Counted from the first letter of the stretch, positions 1-11,131 are shown. The stretch: DNA of 64,000 nucleotides from Pseudomonas guineae (GCF_900113745.1 NZ_FOQL01000001.1:620001-684000); one strand, 5' to 3'. Numbers and translations: made by a program. Notes: generated by a model not told the origin, from the letters alone.

Positions 1-911
1 CTGAGGTTGAGATTATGCGGTACACGGGCAACCATGCTGCCGTTGATGTACAGCTCTTCAAGACCATCGACCTGCTTAAAGAAGCGATCACGCAGGGCCA
101 GAATACGCTGGTTTTCCTGCTCCATTTCTTGCTTAGCAATCTGGAAAGCTTCACCCATACCCACACACTGATGGGTCGCCAGGGTACCTGAGCGCATGCC
201 ACGCTCGTGACCGCCACCGTGGGTCTGGGCTTCCAGACGCACACGCGGCTTGCGGCACACATAGAGCGCCCCAACGCCTTTCGGCCCGTAGGTCTTGTGA
301 GCACTAAACGACATCAGATCGACCTTGAGTGAACTCAGGTCAATCGCCACCTTACCGGTGGACTGCGCCGCATCAACGTGCAAGAACACGCCACGCGAAC
401 GGGTCAACTCACCGATCGCTGCAATATCGTTGATGGTGCCGATTTCATTATTCACATGCATGACTGACACCAGAATAGTGTCTGCACGCAGCGCAGCTTC
501 AATCATGGCAGGGGTAATTAGACCATCTTCACCAGGCTCAATGTAGGTCACCTCGAAGCCTTCGCGCTCAAGCTGGCGCATGGTATCGAGCACCGCTTTG
601 TGCTCGATCTTCGAGGTAATCAGGTGCTTACCTTTGCTCTTGTAGAAGTCAGCAATGCCCTTGATCGCCAGGTTGTTGGATTCGGTAGCACCGGACGTCC
701 AAACAATCTCACGCGGATCTGCATTGACCAACTCAGCCACCTGACGACGGGCATTTTCTACTGCTTCTTCTGCCTTCCAGCCGAAGACATGGGAGCGCGA
801 CGCCGGGTTGCCGAAGTTACCGTCAACCAGCAGGCATTCACTCATCTTTTGCGCAACACGCGGATCAACCGGCGTGGTAGAGGAATAATCGAGATAAATC
901 GGCAATTTCAT
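1..911 (-). CDS. iscS: Cysteine desulfurase IscS (3' part cut by window edge)
   Basis: PLP enzyme that takes sulfur from cysteine and passes it to IscU for Fe-S clusters and to tRNA thiolation. About 303 N-terminal residues are visible, starting [14 protein letters not shown]. Key sites seen: an ATESNN segment near residue 78, the catalytic His of IEHKAVL near 104, HVDAAQ near 180 for PLP, and the Schiff-base Lys in SFSAHKTYG near 206. These positions match E. coli IscS. The active-site Cys loop (near 328 in E. coli) lies beyond the window. It follows iscR by about 48 bases on the same strand, so it should be in the IscR-controlled isc operon. Confidence 0.97.
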   Translation of the reverse strand, partial: MKLPIYLDYSSTTPVDPRVAQKMSECLLVDGNFGNPASRSHVFGWKAEEAVENARRQVAELVNADPREIVWTSGATESNNLAIKGIADFYKSKGKHLITSKIEHKAVLDTMRQLEREGFEVTYIEPGEDGLITPAMIEAALRADTILVSVMHVNNEIGTINDIAAIGELTRSRGVFLHVDAAQSTGKVAIDLSSLKVDLMSFSAHKTYGPKGVGALYVCRKPRVRLEAQTHGGGHERGMRSGTLATHQCVGMGEAFQIAKQEMEQENQRILALRDRFFKQVDGLEELYINGSMVARVPHNLNL

Positions 912-959
912 CAGTTCTCTCCTAATCGGGTATCAGGCCAGCTAGCCAGCGCTTTGCGC

Positions 960-1451
960 TCAATCGACGGCGGACGTTTCAATCTTATCCAGGTACGGTG
1001 TACTGCCATTGCAACGGCGCTGATCCTGGCGCTGGGCAACTTCCTGTACTTCACGGCGGGTCACCAAGTCAGCGAGACTGATGCCACTGAGAAATTCATG
1101 TATCTGCTGGCTGAGATCACACCAGAGATGATGCGTAAGACAGGTATCGCCTGCGTGACAATCACCCTGCCCCTGACAGCGCGTGGCATCGACGGACTCA
1201 TTGACCGCATCGATTACCTCGGCCACCTGTATACCCTGCATCTCTCGCGACAGCTGATAGCCGCCACCAGGACCGCGCACACTGGATACCAGGTTGCCAC
1301 GGCGCAGCTTGGCAAATAGCTGCTCCAGGTAAGACAAAGAAATTCCCTGCCGCTCGGAAATGTCAGCCAGAGACACCGGGCCACGCTGAGCATGCAGCGC
1401 CAAATCAAGCATGGCGGTGACGGCGTAACGGCCTTTGGTGGTTAGTCGCAT
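960..1451 (-). CDS. iscR: Fe-S cluster regulator IscR (Rrf2 family)
   Basis: Transcription factor that binds a [2Fe-2S] cluster and represses the isc operon when clusters are plentiful. The protein has 163 residues. An N-terminal winged helix (about 1-65, [11 protein letters not shown] then SLSYLEQLF) is followed by the cluster ligands Cys92, Cys98, Cys104 and His107, at the same positions as in E. coli IscR. The C-terminal tail after residue 145 is not conserved in any way I recognise. The gene lies directly upstream of iscS and behind its own promoter with a good IscR box, so autoregulation is expected. Confidence 0.97.
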   Translation of the reverse strand: MRLTTKGRYAVTAMLDLALHAQRGPVSLADISERQGISLSYLEQLFAKLRRGNLVSSVRGPGGGYQLSREMQGIQVAEVIDAVNESVDATRCQGQGDCHAGDTCLTHHLWCDLSQQIHEFLSGISLADLVTRREVQEVAQRQDQRRCNGSTPYLDKIETSAVD

Positions 1452-1482
1452 GAGGATTACCGTGCGGTCTCAATATGCCGCA

Positions 1483-1515
1483 AGTATGCAATTCCCGAGT
1501 ATTTAAGTCAACTAT
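1483..1515 (-). promoter_or_regulatory. isc promoter with type-1 IscR operator
   Basis: On the minus strand, a -35 TTGACT (1511-1506) and a -10 CATACT (1488-1483) are 17 bases apart. The 25 bases at 1515-1491 begin ATAGTTGACT and end CTCGGGAAT, which fits the type-1 IscR box (ATAnTTGACT...ACTCGGGTAT). The box overlaps the -35, as expected for repression by holo-IscR. The distance from the -10 to the iscR start is about 31 bases. Confidence 0.85.
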
Positions 1516-1590
1516 AAGACCTAGCGCTATTGTCGGGATTAGGCAATATGGAGGGCACGCAGTTTAGCAAAAATGCACGCCCACGCACCA

Positions 1591-2367
1591 TCACGCTGCG
1601 GGCTTGTCGGCATCCTTAACCACACCCGCGAAATCCTCGTTACGCAGCTGCGGCAAATCCTTTGAACAGTAGTCACTGCCCAAGGACTGGAGCGCACCAC
1701 ACATACCCTCTAACTGCCCATCAACCGCATGCAGGTGATCGAGCAGCTGACCGATGGCGCGCGCAATCGGGTCAGGCATATCCTGACCTACGCCATAGGC
1801 ATCGAAGCCAAGCTTCTCGGCAATCGCTTTACGCTTAGCTTCCTGCTCATCATCGGCCTTAACGATAATTCGCCCCGGAATACCAACCGCTGTTGCGCCC
1901 GCCGGCACCGCCTTGGTGACCACAGCATTGGAGCCGATCTTGGCACCCGCACCGACCGTAAACGGCCCCAGCACCTTAGCCCCAGCCCCCACTACCACAC
2001 CGTCTTCAAGAGTCGGATGGCGCTTACCTTTGTTCCAGCTAGTGCCACCCAGGGTCACCCCCTGATAAAGCGTGACGTCATTGCCGATTTCAGCGGTTTC
2101 ACCAATCACAATGCCCATGCCGTGATCGATAAAGAAACGCCGGCCAATTTTTGCCCCCGGATGGATTTCGACACCAGTCATCCAGCGACCAATATTCGAC
2201 ACTACACGCGCCAACCACTTCCAACCAGCCACCCACAATGCATGCGCAACGCGATGCAACCAGACCGCATGCAAGCCCGGATAGCACGTGACCACCTCAA
2301 AGGTATTGCGCGCCGCCGGATCACGATGAAATACGCTTTGGATATCCTCTCGCATGCGCTCAAACAT
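1591..2367 (-). CDS. cysE: Serine O-acetyltransferase CysE
   Basis: Makes O-acetylserine from serine and acetyl-CoA, the committed step of cysteine synthesis in the cytoplasm. The 258-residue protein has a short helical N-terminus (1-60), then a left-handed beta-helix of hexapeptide repeats (about 65-175). VEIHPGA near 66-72 and DHGMG at 81-85 carry the catalytic acid and His. The short N-terminus is of the EpsC type rather than the longer enteric CysE. It overlaps trmJ by 8 bases and precedes iscR, linking cysteine supply with Fe-S assembly. The C-terminal 70 residues (double Cys region GMCGAL, YCSKD) are less conserved. Confidence 0.95.
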   Translation of the reverse strand: MFERMREDIQSVFHRDPAARNTFEVVTCYPGLHAVWLHRVAHALWVAGWKWLARVVSNIGRWMTGVEIHPGAKIGRRFFIDHGMGIVIGETAEIGNDVTLYQGVTLGGTSWNKGKRHPTLEDGVVVGAGAKVLGPFTVGAGAKIGSNAVVTKAVPAGATAVGIPGRIIVKADDEQEAKRKAIAEKLGFDAYGVGQDMPDPIARAIGQLLDHLHAVDGQLEGMCGALQSLGSDYCSKDLPQLRNEDFAGVVKDADKPAA

Positions 2368-3139
2368 CTACTTTCTCCCGCTCTGAGTGCTCGCCACGCG
2401 CTGCCTTGATGGTTTCCGTCAAGATACCGCGCAAGATATTCATTTCCAGCTTGCTGACCTCACTGCGCCCATACAAACGGCGCAAACGGCTCATCAAGTG
2501 CCGTGGCTTGGCCGGGTCGAGAAATTTAATCTCAACCAGCGCCTGCTCAAGGTGGGCATAAAACGACTCCAACTCATCCGCCGTCACCGGCTGCGAACTC
2601 TGAATAGCCGTGGCCTCGAGCTTAGGCGTCTTGGTCGGTTGATTTTCAGCCGCCAGCCAGGCCATACGCACTTCGTAAGCCAGAACCTGGACTGCAGCAG
2701 CTAGATTAAGCGAACTGAACGCAGGGTCAGACGGTATGTGCACGTGAAAATGGCAACGCTGCAATTCTTCATTGGTCAGCCCGGCATACTCACGACCAAA
2801 CACCAACGCCACGTGCGCACCTTGCTGCGCTTGCTCGCACGCCGCCACACCACACTCACGCGGGTCCAACAGCGGCCATGGAATGCGCCGGTCGCGCGCA
2901 CTGGTGCCCAGCACAAGACTGCAACCGACCAGCGCTTCTTCTAGCGTGCCGACCACCTGCGCCGCATCGAGCACATCACTTGCCCCAGACGCTCTAGCCA
3001 CTGCATCGGCGCTCGGAAAATCCTGCGGATCAACCAGCACCAACTGCGACAAGCCCATGTTCTTCATGGCCCGCGCCGCGCCGCCGATATTGCCCGGGTG
3101 ACTGGTATTGACCAAAACAACACGAATATTTTCTAGCAA
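2360..3139 (-). CDS. trmJ: tRNA (Cm32/Um32) 2'-O-methyltransferase TrmJ
   Basis: SPOUT-family methyltransferase that methylates the ribose at position 32 of the anticodon loop. The protein has 259 residues. The knot-forming motifs are visible: [13 protein letters not shown] (about 17-29), [15 protein letters not shown] (about 112-126) and [10 protein letters not shown] (about 142-151). The C-terminal third is the TrmJ-type helical extension. It is the first gene of the leftward trmJ-cysE unit and is divergent from suhB across a 144-base gap. Confidence 0.95.
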   Translation of the reverse strand: MLENIRVVLVNTSHPGNIGGAARAMKNMGLSQLVLVDPQDFPSADAVARASGASDVLDAAQVVGTLEEALVGCSLVLGTSARDRRIPWPLLDPRECGVAACEQAQQGAHVALVFGREYAGLTNEELQRCHFHVHIPSDPAFSSLNLAAAVQVLAYEVRMAWLAAENQPTKTPKLEATAIQSSQPVTADELESFYAHLEQALVEIKFLDPAKPRHLMSRLRRLYGRSEVSKLEMNILRGILTETIKAARGEHSEREKVDV

Positions 3140-3221
3140 CGCAAACGCTCACAAACAAGGTTTAGACGGTTAAATCTTACAGAAGCATCCGACCTTACGC
3201 CACGCAAGGCGCAGGTTGCAC

Positions 3222-3249
3222 TTCAACCGCCGGGCTTTTCTGCTAGAAT
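3222..3249 (+). promoter_or_regulatory. Possible suhB promoter
   Basis: A TAGAAT -10 at 3244-3249 sits 35 bases before the suhB start. The best -35 with near-standard spacing is a weak TTCAAC at 3222-3227. A better TTGCAC lies at 3216-3221 but is too far away. Only the -10 is convincing. Confidence 0.35.
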
Positions 3250-3283
3250 GGCCGGCTTTCTTTAACGACCCAGGTGAACATCC

Positions 3284-4099
3284 ATGCAGCCCATGCTGAA
3301 TATCGCGCTGCGCGCAGCCCGTAGCGCCGGCGAAATGATCTTCCGCTCGACCGAACGCTTGGACGTCATCTCGGTCGACGAGAAAGAAGCCAAGGAATAT
3401 GTAACAGAGCTTGATCGCTCGGCCGAGCAGCTGATCATTCAAGCTCTGCGTAAGGCCTATCCAACTCACGGCATCCTCGGCAAGGAAAGCGGCCTGAACG
3501 CAGGCAGCGGTGAAGGCGCAGACTATGTGTGGATCATCGACGCACTGGATGGCAGCGCTAACTTTATCCGCGGCATTCCGCATTACGCAGTGAGCATCGC
3601 CTGCAAATACCGCGGCCGCCTTGAACATGCAGTGGTCATCGACCCCGTGCGCCAAGAAGAATTCACCACCAGCCGCGGTCGTGGCGCCGCCCTCAACGGC
3701 CGCCGCATGCGCGTCGGCAATCGCAAGAGCCTGGAAGGTGCACTGCTCGGCACCGGTTTCCCGTTCCGCGAGAACCAGATGGACAACCTCGAGAACTACA
3801 TCGGCATGTTCCGCAGCTTGGTAGGCCAGGCTGCTGGCCTACGCCACGGCGGGGCAGCAAGCTTAGACCTGGCCTACGTTGCCACGGGCCGCTTCGATGC
3901 ATTCTGGGAGTTTGGCCTTTCCGAGTGGGACATGGCCGCTGGCGCCCTGCTGATTCAAGAAGCAGGCGGCTTGGTCAGCGACTTCAGCGGCAGCCACGAA
4001 TTCCTTGAAAAAGGCCAGATCGTCGCCGGCAACACTAAGTGCTTCAAAGCAGCCCTTACCGCTATTCAGCCGCACCTATCTGCCTCACTGAAGCGCTAG
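3284..4099 (+). CDS. suhB: Inositol-monophosphatase family protein SuhB
   Basis: IMPase-fold protein of 271 residues. In E. coli, SuhB also works as a Nus factor in rRNA antitermination; in P. aeruginosa it affects virulence gene control. The fold motifs are present: WIIDALDG (83-90), a GTGFPFR segment and WDMAAGALLIQEAGG near 215-229. Catalytic residues differ from the family. Where E. coli has TEESG (Glu67, a metal ligand) and human IMPase has GEES (Glu70), this protein has GKESG with Lys67. DPLDGT has become DALDGS. The C-terminus SLKR is typical. It may have lost phosphatase activity while keeping its regulatory role; this is inference. Confidence 0.93.
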   Translation: MQPMLNIALRAARSAGEMIFRSTERLDVISVDEKEAKEYVTELDRSAEQLIIQALRKAYPTHGILGKESGLNAGSGEGADYVWIIDALDGSANFIRGIPHYAVSIACKYRGRLEHAVVIDPVRQEEFTTSRGRGAALNGRRMRVGNRKSLEGALLGTGFPFRENQMDNLENYIGMFRSLVGQAAGLRHGGAASLDLAYVATGRFDAFWEFGLSEWDMAAGALLIQEAGGLVSDFSGSHEFLEKGQIVAGNTKCFKAALTAIQPHLSASLKR

Positions 4100-4104
4100 T
4101 AGGT

Positions 4105-4146
4105 CATGCAATAAAAAAGCGCCCTCGGGCGCTTTTTTATTGCATG
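4105..4146. terminator. Bidirectional terminator
   Basis: A perfect 20-base inverted repeat with a 2-base loop: left arm 4105-4124 (CATGCAATAAAAAAGCGCCC), right arm 4127-4146. It has A/T runs on both flanks of a GCGCCC/GGGCGC core. It lies between convergent suhB and the glycine-zipper gene and should end transcription from both sides. Confidence 0.93.
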
Positions 4147-4151
4147 AATAC

Positions 4152-4679
4152 TTAGTCCACCAATACCAACTCACCATCACGTACCGGAATCCGCTGACCA
4201 GGATCATTGGCCATACGCACCTGGCTTATCTTGCCGTCCAGCTCGTATTTGACGTCATAGCCGACCAGCTTCTCGCTGCTGTCGGTCACCGTATTACAAC
4301 GCGTTTCAGTGGTCGTAACGGTGTCGTTAGCCTGCATGCTGCCCTGCACCTTATTGCCGGCATAACCACCACCTACCGCGCCGGCCACCGTTGCCAGCTT
4401 CTTGCCGTTGCCACCGCCAACCTGATTACCCAATAAACCGCCAACCACTGCACCAATCGCCGTACCGGCTATTTTATGCTGGTCCTTGACCGCCGCTTGA
4501 CGGGTAACCGTTACATCCTTACACACCTCGCGCGGAGTTTTGATGGTTTGGTTAACCGGTTTCACCGCTAGCACTTCAGCATATTTCGGCGCATTGACGA
4601 CATTGTAAGTGGCCACTGCTCCGCCGGCCGTCACACCCACCGCACCCAACACCGCGCCAATCAACAAAGACTTATTCAT
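4152..4679 (-). CDS. Glycine-zipper 2TM domain envelope protein
   Basis: A 175-residue envelope protein. The N-terminal hydrophobic segment (about 5-27) looks like a signal or anchor and has no lipobox Cys. A glycine zipper of the 17-kDa antigen/SlyB type covers about 71-112 (AGTAIGAVVGGLLGNQ, then GAVGGGYAGNKVQG). The C-terminal part has two Cys and a YELDGKISQVRM strand common in this family. P. aeruginosa has an equivalent gene between suhB and secF. Such proteins sit at the outer membrane or span the periplasm; the exact role here is unknown. Confidence 0.85.
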   Translation of the reverse strand: MNKSLLIGAVLGAVGVTAGGAVATYNVVNAPKYAEVLAVKPVNQTIKTPREVCKDVTVTRQAAVKDQHKIAGTAIGAVVGGLLGNQVGGGNGKKLATVAGAVGGGYAGNKVQGSMQANDTVTTTETRCNTVTDSSEKLVGYDVKYELDGKISQVRMANDPGQRIPVRDGELVLVD

Positions 4680-4737
4680 ACAAACCTCCTAAACCGCTGC
4701 TTGGCGCTCAATGCACCTTAATCCTTGCCTTGGAGCA

Positions 4738-4772
4738 TAAAAAAGCCGGGCAAGTTCAACGCTTGCCCGGCT
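4738..4772 (-). terminator. secDF operon terminator
   Basis: An 11-base perfect stem (AGCCGGGCAAG, 4744-4754, with CTTGCCCGGCT, 4762-4772) and a 7-base loop. Read on the minus strand, it is followed by a T run at 4743-4738. It lies 32 bases after the secF stop. Confidence 0.9.
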
Positions 4773-4803
4773 CCTTCAATCATTTGCGATGCAACCCACA
4801 GAA

Positions 4804-5712
4804 TCAGGGGCGCTCATCAACCTCTTCTTCAACCACCGGCGGAATAAGGTCATCAACGGTGAGGTCAAGCCACACCAGCACCACGTTGGCAATATAGATC
4901 GACGAATAAGTACCCGCCGCAACACCGACAAACAGCGCCACCGAGAAGGCAAACAGGTTGTCGCCGGCAAACAGCAGCAGCGCGCCAATCGCCAACAAGG
5001 TGGAGATAGATGTTGCCATGGTACGCAGCAGAGTTTGCGTGGTGGAGATGTTGATGTTGTCTATCAACGTCGCCTTACGCAGCACCCGGAAGTTTTCACG
5101 CACCCGATCGAACACCACAATAGTGTCGTTAAGTGAGTAGCCAATGATCGCCAGTAAAGCGGCCATTACCGTAAGGTCGAAAGTGATCTGAAAGAACGAG
5201 AGGATACCGAGGGTGACAATAACGTCGTGGATCAGCGAAACAATCGCCCCGACTCCGAACTTCCACTGGAAGCGGAAGGCCAAGTACAACATCACGCCGC
5301 CCAGCGCCAACAGCAGCCCCAATCCGCCCTGATCGCGCAGCTCTTCACCGACCTGCGGACCCACGAATTCGACCTTTTTTACCTCAAGCTGCTCGCCAGC
5401 CTGACGCAGTGCAGTGGCCACCTTATTGCCCAGCTCAGGGTCATTACCCTGCATGCGCACCACTACATCGGTGGTAGCACCAAAGCTCTGCACCACAGCA
5501 TCGGCATAGCCAGCACCGGCCAGCTGCGCACGAATATTACCGAGGTCGGCAGGCTGCTCGTAGCTCAGCTCGATTTGCGTACCACCGGTAAAGTCCAGGC
5601 CTAAGTTCAGCCCTTTGGTAAACAGGCTACCCAGCGCTACCAGCGTCAGCACCACGGTGAGGGCGAACGCTATATTGCGAACCCCCATGAAGTTGATCGT
5701 ACGATTCATCAC
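4804..5712 (-). CDS. secF: Protein translocase subunit SecF
   Basis: Inner-membrane RND-like subunit that works with SecD to pull exported proteins across using the proton gradient. The 302-residue protein has TM1 near 15-33, then the periplasmic P1-like region opening with LDFTGGTQIELSY (about 38-50), and five further TM segments. The family motif in TM4-5, IGYSLNDTIVVFDRVREN, is intact near 190-207. It follows secD by 6 bases and ends with an acidic tail, EEEVDERP. Confidence 0.97.
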   Translation of the reverse strand: MMNRTINFMGVRNIAFALTVVLTLVALGSLFTKGLNLGLDFTGGTQIELSYEQPADLGNIRAQLAGAGYADAVVQSFGATTDVVVRMQGNDPELGNKVATALRQAGEQLEVKKVEFVGPQVGEELRDQGGLGLLLALGGVMLYLAFRFQWKFGVGAIVSLIHDVIVTLGILSFFQITFDLTVMAALLAIIGYSLNDTIVVFDRVRENFRVLRKATLIDNINISTTQTLLRTMATSISTLLAIGALLLFAGDNLFAFSVALFVGVAAGTYSSIYIANVVLVWLDLTVDDLIPPVVEEEVDERP

Positions 5713-5718
5713 AGCCCC

Positions 5719-7587
5719 TTAAATCCACAACTTCTTGAAGTCACGCCCGCCGCAAGTCAGGTTGACCATGCAGCGCGTCACCAAAATCGCGGTAAACATC
5801 GAGGTGATGATCCCCAGCGACAAGGTCACCGCGAAGCCTTTGACCGGCCCAGTGCCCATAGCGAAGAGGATGCCACCGACCAACAACGTGGTCAGGTTGG
5901 CGTCGACAATCGCCGAGTACGCCCGATCAAAGCCCTCATGAATGGCGCGCTGAATCGACATGCCATTGGCAATCTCTTCACGGATACGCGAGAAGATCAG
6001 CACGTTGGCATCTACCGCCATACCCATGGTCAGCACGATACCGGCAATACCTGGCAGGGTCAGCGTGGCACTGAGCAACGACATCAGCGCCAACAGCAGC
6101 ACCATGTTCAGGCCCAGCGCAACAGTCGCCAACACCCCAAAGGCGCGGTAGATAGCAATGATAAACAGCGAGACAAACAGCATCGCCCACAACGACGCAT
6201 TGACGCCCTTAGCAATGTTGTCAGCACCCAGGCTCGGACCAATGGTGCGCTCTTCAGCGAAGTACATCGGTGCAGCCAAACCACCTGCACGCAGCAACAG
6301 CGCCAGCTCGGACGACTCGCCCTGACCATCCAACCCAGTGATACGGAACTGGCTACCCAGCGGCGACTGAATAGTGGCCAGGCTGATGATCTTCTTTTCT
6401 TCGACGAAGGTCTGCAACTCAACTTCTTTCTCGACGCCGTCGACTACCTGACGCACGTAGCGGGTCACCGGCTTTTGCTCGATAAAGATCACCGCCATGC
6501 TGCGCCCGACATTATTGCGGGTCGCGCGATTCATCAGATCGCCACCGCGACCATCCAGACGAATATTCACCTGTGGGCTGCCGTTCTCATCGAAGCTGGC
6601 CTGTGCATCGGTGACCTGATCACCCGTGATGATCAGATCACGCTCCAACTGCGCGGGCGCACGGCCTTCCTGACGAAACTCAAAACTTTCAGTCGCGGCC
6701 CTGGCCGCATCCGGCTCAGCGGCCAGACGGAACTCCAGGTTGGCGGTCTTACCGAGAATACGCTTGGCCTCAGCCGTGTCCTGTACGCCCGGCAATTCGA
6801 CCACAATACGGTTGGCACCCTGACGCTGCACCAGCGGCTCGGCCACACCCAGCTCATTGACCCGGTTACGCACCGTGGTCAGGTTCTGCTTGATCGAATA
6901 TTCGCGAATTTCGACCAGTTTGGCCTGGGTCAGCGCCAAACGTAGCACCTGCAGCTCATTACGCTGCACGGTGGTCATATCAAAATCGTTGAAGTCTTTG
7001 CGAATCAGCTGCTGAGCCTTCTCCAGCGCCGCCTCATCAACAAAGCCCAACTGAATTGCACCATTGAGCTCAGGCAGGCTGCGATAACGCACACGCTCTT
7101 TGCGCAGCAGGCTCTTGACCTCACCCTCGTAGACCTTACGACGCGCATCCAGAGCTTTGTCCATGTCCACTTCCATCAGGAAGTGCACACCACCGGACAA
7201 GTCCAGGCCGAGTTTCATTGGGCTACCGCCCAAGTTGCGCAGCCAATCCGGGGTAGTTTGCGCCAGGTTCAACGCCACCACGAACTCATCGCTCAAGGTC
7301 TTGCGCACCAATTCTTTGGCAGGCAACTGATCTTCAGCGCTGTTCAAGCGCAGCAAGCCGGCACGGCCCTGATTGGCCACACTGATTGCCTTTACACTGA
7401 TACCGGCCGCTTCCAGCGCACGTTTAGCACGCTCAAGGTCAGCCTGCTCGACGCGCATGGCGGAGCTGTTGCCACTGATCTGGATCGCCGGATCATCCGG
7501 GTACAGATTGGGCGCAGAATAGAGAAAGCCGATTGCTAGCACAGCCAGAATCAGCAGGTACTTCCAGAGGGGAAACTTGTTGAGCAT
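5719..7587 (-). CDS. secD: Protein translocase subunit SecD
   Basis: Partner of SecF in the SecDF-YajC complex. The protein has 622 residues. TM1 is at about 8-25, followed by a large periplasmic P1 region (about 30-440) with LGLDLSGGVHFLMEVD near 127-142. The last ~170 residues hold five TM segments and the conserved GMAVDANVLIFSRIREE motif (about 522-538), whose Asp is needed for proton coupling. Its length is as expected for Pseudomonas SecD. It lies between yajC and secF on the same strand in one operon. Confidence 0.97.
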   Translation of the reverse strand: MLNKFPLWKYLLILAVLAIGFLYSAPNLYPDDPAIQISGNSSAMRVEQADLERAKRALEAAGISVKAISVANQGRAGLLRLNSAEDQLPAKELVRKTLSDEFVVALNLAQTTPDWLRNLGGSPMKLGLDLSGGVHFLMEVDMDKALDARRKVYEGEVKSLLRKERVRYRSLPELNGAIQLGFVDEAALEKAQQLIRKDFNDFDMTTVQRNELQVLRLALTQAKLVEIREYSIKQNLTTVRNRVNELGVAEPLVQRQGANRIVVELPGVQDTAEAKRILGKTANLEFRLAAEPDAARAATESFEFRQEGRAPAQLERDLIITGDQVTDAQASFDENGSPQVNIRLDGRGGDLMNRATRNNVGRSMAVIFIEQKPVTRYVRQVVDGVEKEVELQTFVEEKKIISLATIQSPLGSQFRITGLDGQGESSELALLLRAGGLAAPMYFAEERTIGPSLGADNIAKGVNASLWAMLFVSLFIIAIYRAFGVLATVALGLNMVLLLALMSLLSATLTLPGIAGIVLTMGMAVDANVLIFSRIREEIANGMSIQRAIHEGFDRAYSAIVDANLTTLLVGGILFAMGTGPVKGFAVTLSLGIITSMFTAILVTRCMVNLTCGGRDFKKLWI

Positions 7588-7649
7588 GACGCCGCCCGTT
7601 ATGACGCGGGGCGCATTAAGCGCCCCGTCGAATGGTAAAGGTGTGTGGC

Positions 7650-7985
7650 TTAGATCGCTTTCAGCGTGCCTTTAGGCAGCGAGGCGGCAATCGCCACTTT
7701 CTGAATCTTAAGCTCGACGGTGTCGGACACTTCGATTACCACGAAGTCATCGGAAACCTTCGACACCTTGCCAGCGATACCACCGCTGGTTACCACTTCA
7801 TCACCCTTCTGCAAGCCACCGATCAAGCCTTTATGCTCTTTCGCACGCTTGGCCTGTGGACGCCAAATCATCAGATAGAAGATGACCAGAAAGCCGACCA
7901 GAAAAACCCATTCAAAGCCACTGCCAACCGGACCGGCAGCCGGTGCAGCACCTTCAGCGAACGCAGCGGGGATAAAAAAGCTCAT
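7650..7985 (-). CDS. yajC: Preprotein translocase subunit YajC
   Basis: Small single-span inner-membrane protein of the SecDF-YajC complex. The 111 residues comprise a short Ala-rich N-terminus, one TM segment (about 27-44, EWVFLVGFLVIFYLMIWRP), the typical RPQAKRAKEHKGLIGGLQKGDEV stretch split between charged and turn residues, and a small beta domain. It precedes secD by 62 bases and follows tgt in the order tgt-yajC-secD-secF. Confidence 0.96.
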   Translation of the reverse strand: MSFFIPAAFAEGAAPAAGPVGSGFEWVFLVGFLVIFYLMIWRPQAKRAKEHKGLIGGLQKGDEVVTSGGIAGKVSKVSDDFVVIEVSDTVELKIQKVAIAASLPKGTLKAI

Positions 7986-8024
7986 ATAACACTCCTGTAG
8001 AAAGGTCTTTATAAGGTTAGGAAA

Positions 8025-10204
<2,180 letters not shown>

Positions 10205-10273
10205 GGTCAGAGTGGATCATCTAGAAGGGCGGCAAAGCTTACCGGAAATCGCACATTCTGAACACGCAGTGCA

Positions 10274-10302
10274 TTGACCAATGCAAATACCATCTCTATA
10301 CT
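10274..10302 (+). promoter_or_regulatory. tRNA-Leu promoter
   Basis: A -35 TTGACC (10274-10279) and a -10 TATACT (10297-10302) with a 17-base spacer. The -10 is followed by a GC-rich stretch (CCGCCGCC) before the tRNA at 10316. A GC-rich discriminator is typical of stringently controlled stable RNA promoters. Confidence 0.85.
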
Positions 10303-10315
10303 CCGCCGCCATTGT

Positions 10316-10400
10316 GCCCCGGTGGCGGAACCGGTAGACGCGGCGGATTCAAAATCCGTTTTCGAAAGAAGTGGGAGTTCGAGTCTCCCCCGGGGCACCA
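10316..10400 (+). tRNA. tRNA-Leu (CAA)
   Basis: An 85-base class II tRNA. The acceptor stem is GCCCCGG/CCGGGGC, with discriminator A and encoded CCA at 10398-10400. The anticodon loop TTCAAAA places CAA at 10350-10352. There is a long variable arm and a T-loop with GTTCGAGTC. The 3' end appears to have served as an integration site (see the region that follows). Confidence 0.97.
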
Positions 10401-10444
10401 TTTAAATTTCTCAGGACGTACCGAAACGACCTGAAACCCTAGAG

Positions 10445-10470
10445 AACCGGCCCTTGAGCCGGTTTTTTAT
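10445..10470 (+). terminator. Terminator after tRNA-Leu
   Basis: A 7-base stem AACCGGC/GCCGGTT (10445-10451 with 10458-10464) followed by a T run. The next bases TTTTTTATTGCCTGCAAT (10463-10480) recur at 16171-16188 with one mismatch, after a decayed copy of the tRNA 3' end. Confidence 0.85.
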
Positions 10471-10574
10471 TGCCTGCAATTCCCCACCCATACCTTGTAA
10501 GCCCAAAGTTTTAGGGACATTCTTAGGGTTGTCGCCAGTTTGGTCACGCCCGACAACCCTACGATGGTGCCCGT

Positions 10575-10718
10575 ATGCCTCGCCAAGCCACGCCGCTAAC
10601 AGACTCCGCCATCAAGGCAGCCAAGCCAAGGGATAAGCTTTACAAGCTAAATGGAAACGCTGTTAACACTCACGGAAACACCCCTTCGCGCGCACGCGCG
10701 TACTGGTCTGTAAACTAG
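10575..10718 (+). pseudogene. P4-type integrase, 5' remnant only
   Basis: Reading from the ATG at 10575, the first ~27 codons give MPRQATPLTDSAIKAAKPRD followed by KLYKLNG. This is the usual start of the arm-binding (DUF4102) domain of P4/CP4-57-type tyrosine recombinases (LTD..I..AKPRDKPYKL). After about 10655 the homology stops, and the frame ends at TAG 10716-10718. The catalytic domain is absent. It lies just downstream of a tRNA and points away from it, the normal arrangement for an island integrase. The sequence shows the match to the family pattern; that it is a relic is inference. Confidence 0.72.
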
Positions 10719-10834
10719 CGCACTCTGTAAGCTCATGTAGCTAGGCATTGCGAGCAAAGTGCTTATGTAGGCCCTATGCTGCCAGTCACGCTTATTGACG
10801 AAGTCCTTACCAAAACAGAGGCACCAGACCTGCC

Positions 10835-10999
10835 ATGAAGCTGTCAGTTACCTTATGGATGAAAACCCTTCGCCATAACCGCATTATTTATCTGTTAAGA
10901 CGACTTTTTGCACAACACGAGCCTGGAAAAACTGGGCACGGCGGCTTCTCTTACGGAATGGACGGTAAGCTAATGTATTTACCCCCTACAAAAAAGTGA
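10835..10999 (+). CDS. Small ORF of unknown function (54 aa)
   Basis: An uninterrupted frame of 54 codons from ATG 10835 to TGA 10997-10999, starting MKLSVTLWMKTLRHNRIIYLL. The product is basic and has a hydrophobic patch in the first 25 residues and a Gly-rich middle (GKTGHGGFSYGMDGK). I do not recognise it. No clear ribosome binding site precedes it. It sits inside the low-GC element and may be a real small gene or chance. Confidence 0.35.
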   Translation: MKLSVTLWMKTLRHNRIIYLLRRLFAQHEPGKTGHGGFSYGMDGKLMYLPPTKK

Positions 11000-11131
11000 A
11001 TCGAGCACTACTAATCCTGAGCAAGAATGACCGCTAAATATGTTGCGCTGCCTAGAGAGTTGACTTGGTATACATCTGTTCAACAGTTAGCGGCATGGAG
11101 TCATCGCTTCAAATTTAAACAAGGAGGTTTT

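Larger units (their letters stand above)
10401..10834 (+). other. Left end of decayed integrative element, mostly non-coding
   Basis: Between tRNA-Leu and the first small ORF, this stretch holds the tRNA terminator, a tandem motif TTTTAGGG-ACATTC-TTAGGG (about 10509-10528) that resembles integrase arm-type sites, and the start of a broken integrase gene. From about 10655 to 10834 nothing recognisable is seen apart from a short alternating GCGCGCACGCGCG tract near 10688-10700. Confidence 0.6.

Noticed and set aside
5938..6945. A 335-codon open frame opposite secD
   Set aside because: Antisense shadow of secD; His/Gln-rich translation without family features or ribosome binding site.
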